DNA from: Hyphomicrobiales bacterium
GTDB taxonomy: Bacteria > Pseudomonadota > Alphaproteobacteria > Rhizobiales > Kaistiaceae
Direction: 5' to 3'
DNA: 51,582 nt
Assembly: GCA_024222895.1 (NCBI GenBank)
Contig: JAAEOR010000006.1
Span: forward strand, 1-51,582
Below, piece after piece: positions 51,353-51,582 of this stretch. A program made the position numbers and the translations under genes. How positions within the stretch are numbered: position 1 is the stretch's first letter; each line of letters opens with the position of its first letter. The notes beneath the pieces are model-generated. The model did not search any database and was not told where the DNA came from. It saw nothing but the letters and a program-made list of their open reading frames with translations.

Positions 51353-51582
51353 ATGACTGAAGTCAGGCTTGCCAGTCTCACCAAGGCCTATGACCACATG
51401 GAAGTGGTCCACGCCATCAACCTCGATATCGCCCACAACGAATTCCTTGTGCTGGTCGGTCCGTCAGGCTGTGGAAAGTCGACGACGCTCAGAATGATCG
51501 CCGGCCTCGAGGACATCACCGGCGGCACGATTTCGATCGGGGACCGGGTTGTCAACGATCTGCAGCCACGCGAGCGCAACGT
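51353..51582 (+). CDS. Sugar ABC transporter ATPase (MalK/UgpC-like), truncated by window end
   Basis: [76 protein letters not shown] with intact Walker A. Confidence 0.93.
   Translation, partial: MTEVRLASLTKAYDHMEVVHAINLDIAHNEFLVLVGPSGCGKSTTLRMIAGLEDITGGTISIGDRVVNDLQPRERN

Overview
High-GC, alphaproteobacteria-like window (taxonomy inferred from gene style only). It is a mosaic of small-molecule catabolism and transport modules: RraA-like proteins, enolase-superfamily dehydratases, amidases, a HyuA/HyuB pair, an IPMDH/tartrate-dehydrogenase-like enzyme, Gfo/Idh/MocA oxidoreductases, CoA-transferases, enoyl-CoA hydratase/MaoC, sugar-type ABC transporters, and LacI/IclR/TetR regulators. The left 8.6 kb is different: uncharacterised membrane/exported proteins and a three-domain peptidoglycan hydrolase. 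Many junctions are decayed. They include a TPP-enzyme pseudogene joined to the 3' end of a group II intron, an in-frame ABC ATPase/permease chimera with a K-to-E Walker A change, a GntR FCD fragment abutting an L,D-transpeptidase, a TRAP permease remnant joined to a transposase remnant, a CoA-transferase frameshift, an HMGL-like N-terminal fragment, and a partial enolase copy. Repeats include a 265-bp MITE-like element with 32-bp terminal inverted repeats and a RIME-like palindromic element. Operator-like palindromes support local regulons for TetR and two LacI proteins. The best candidates for new biology are a MaoC / signal-peptide-less binding-protein / CaiB coupled gene set (45.2-48.2 kb), the TetR regulon of a cysteine-synthase-like enzyme plus a YgjV-like membrane protein (37.9-41.4 kb), and the hydrolase pair at 6.2-8.6 kb. 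No CRISPR array, rRNA or tRNA was recognised. All family calls come from reading the translations by eye; no searches were run.
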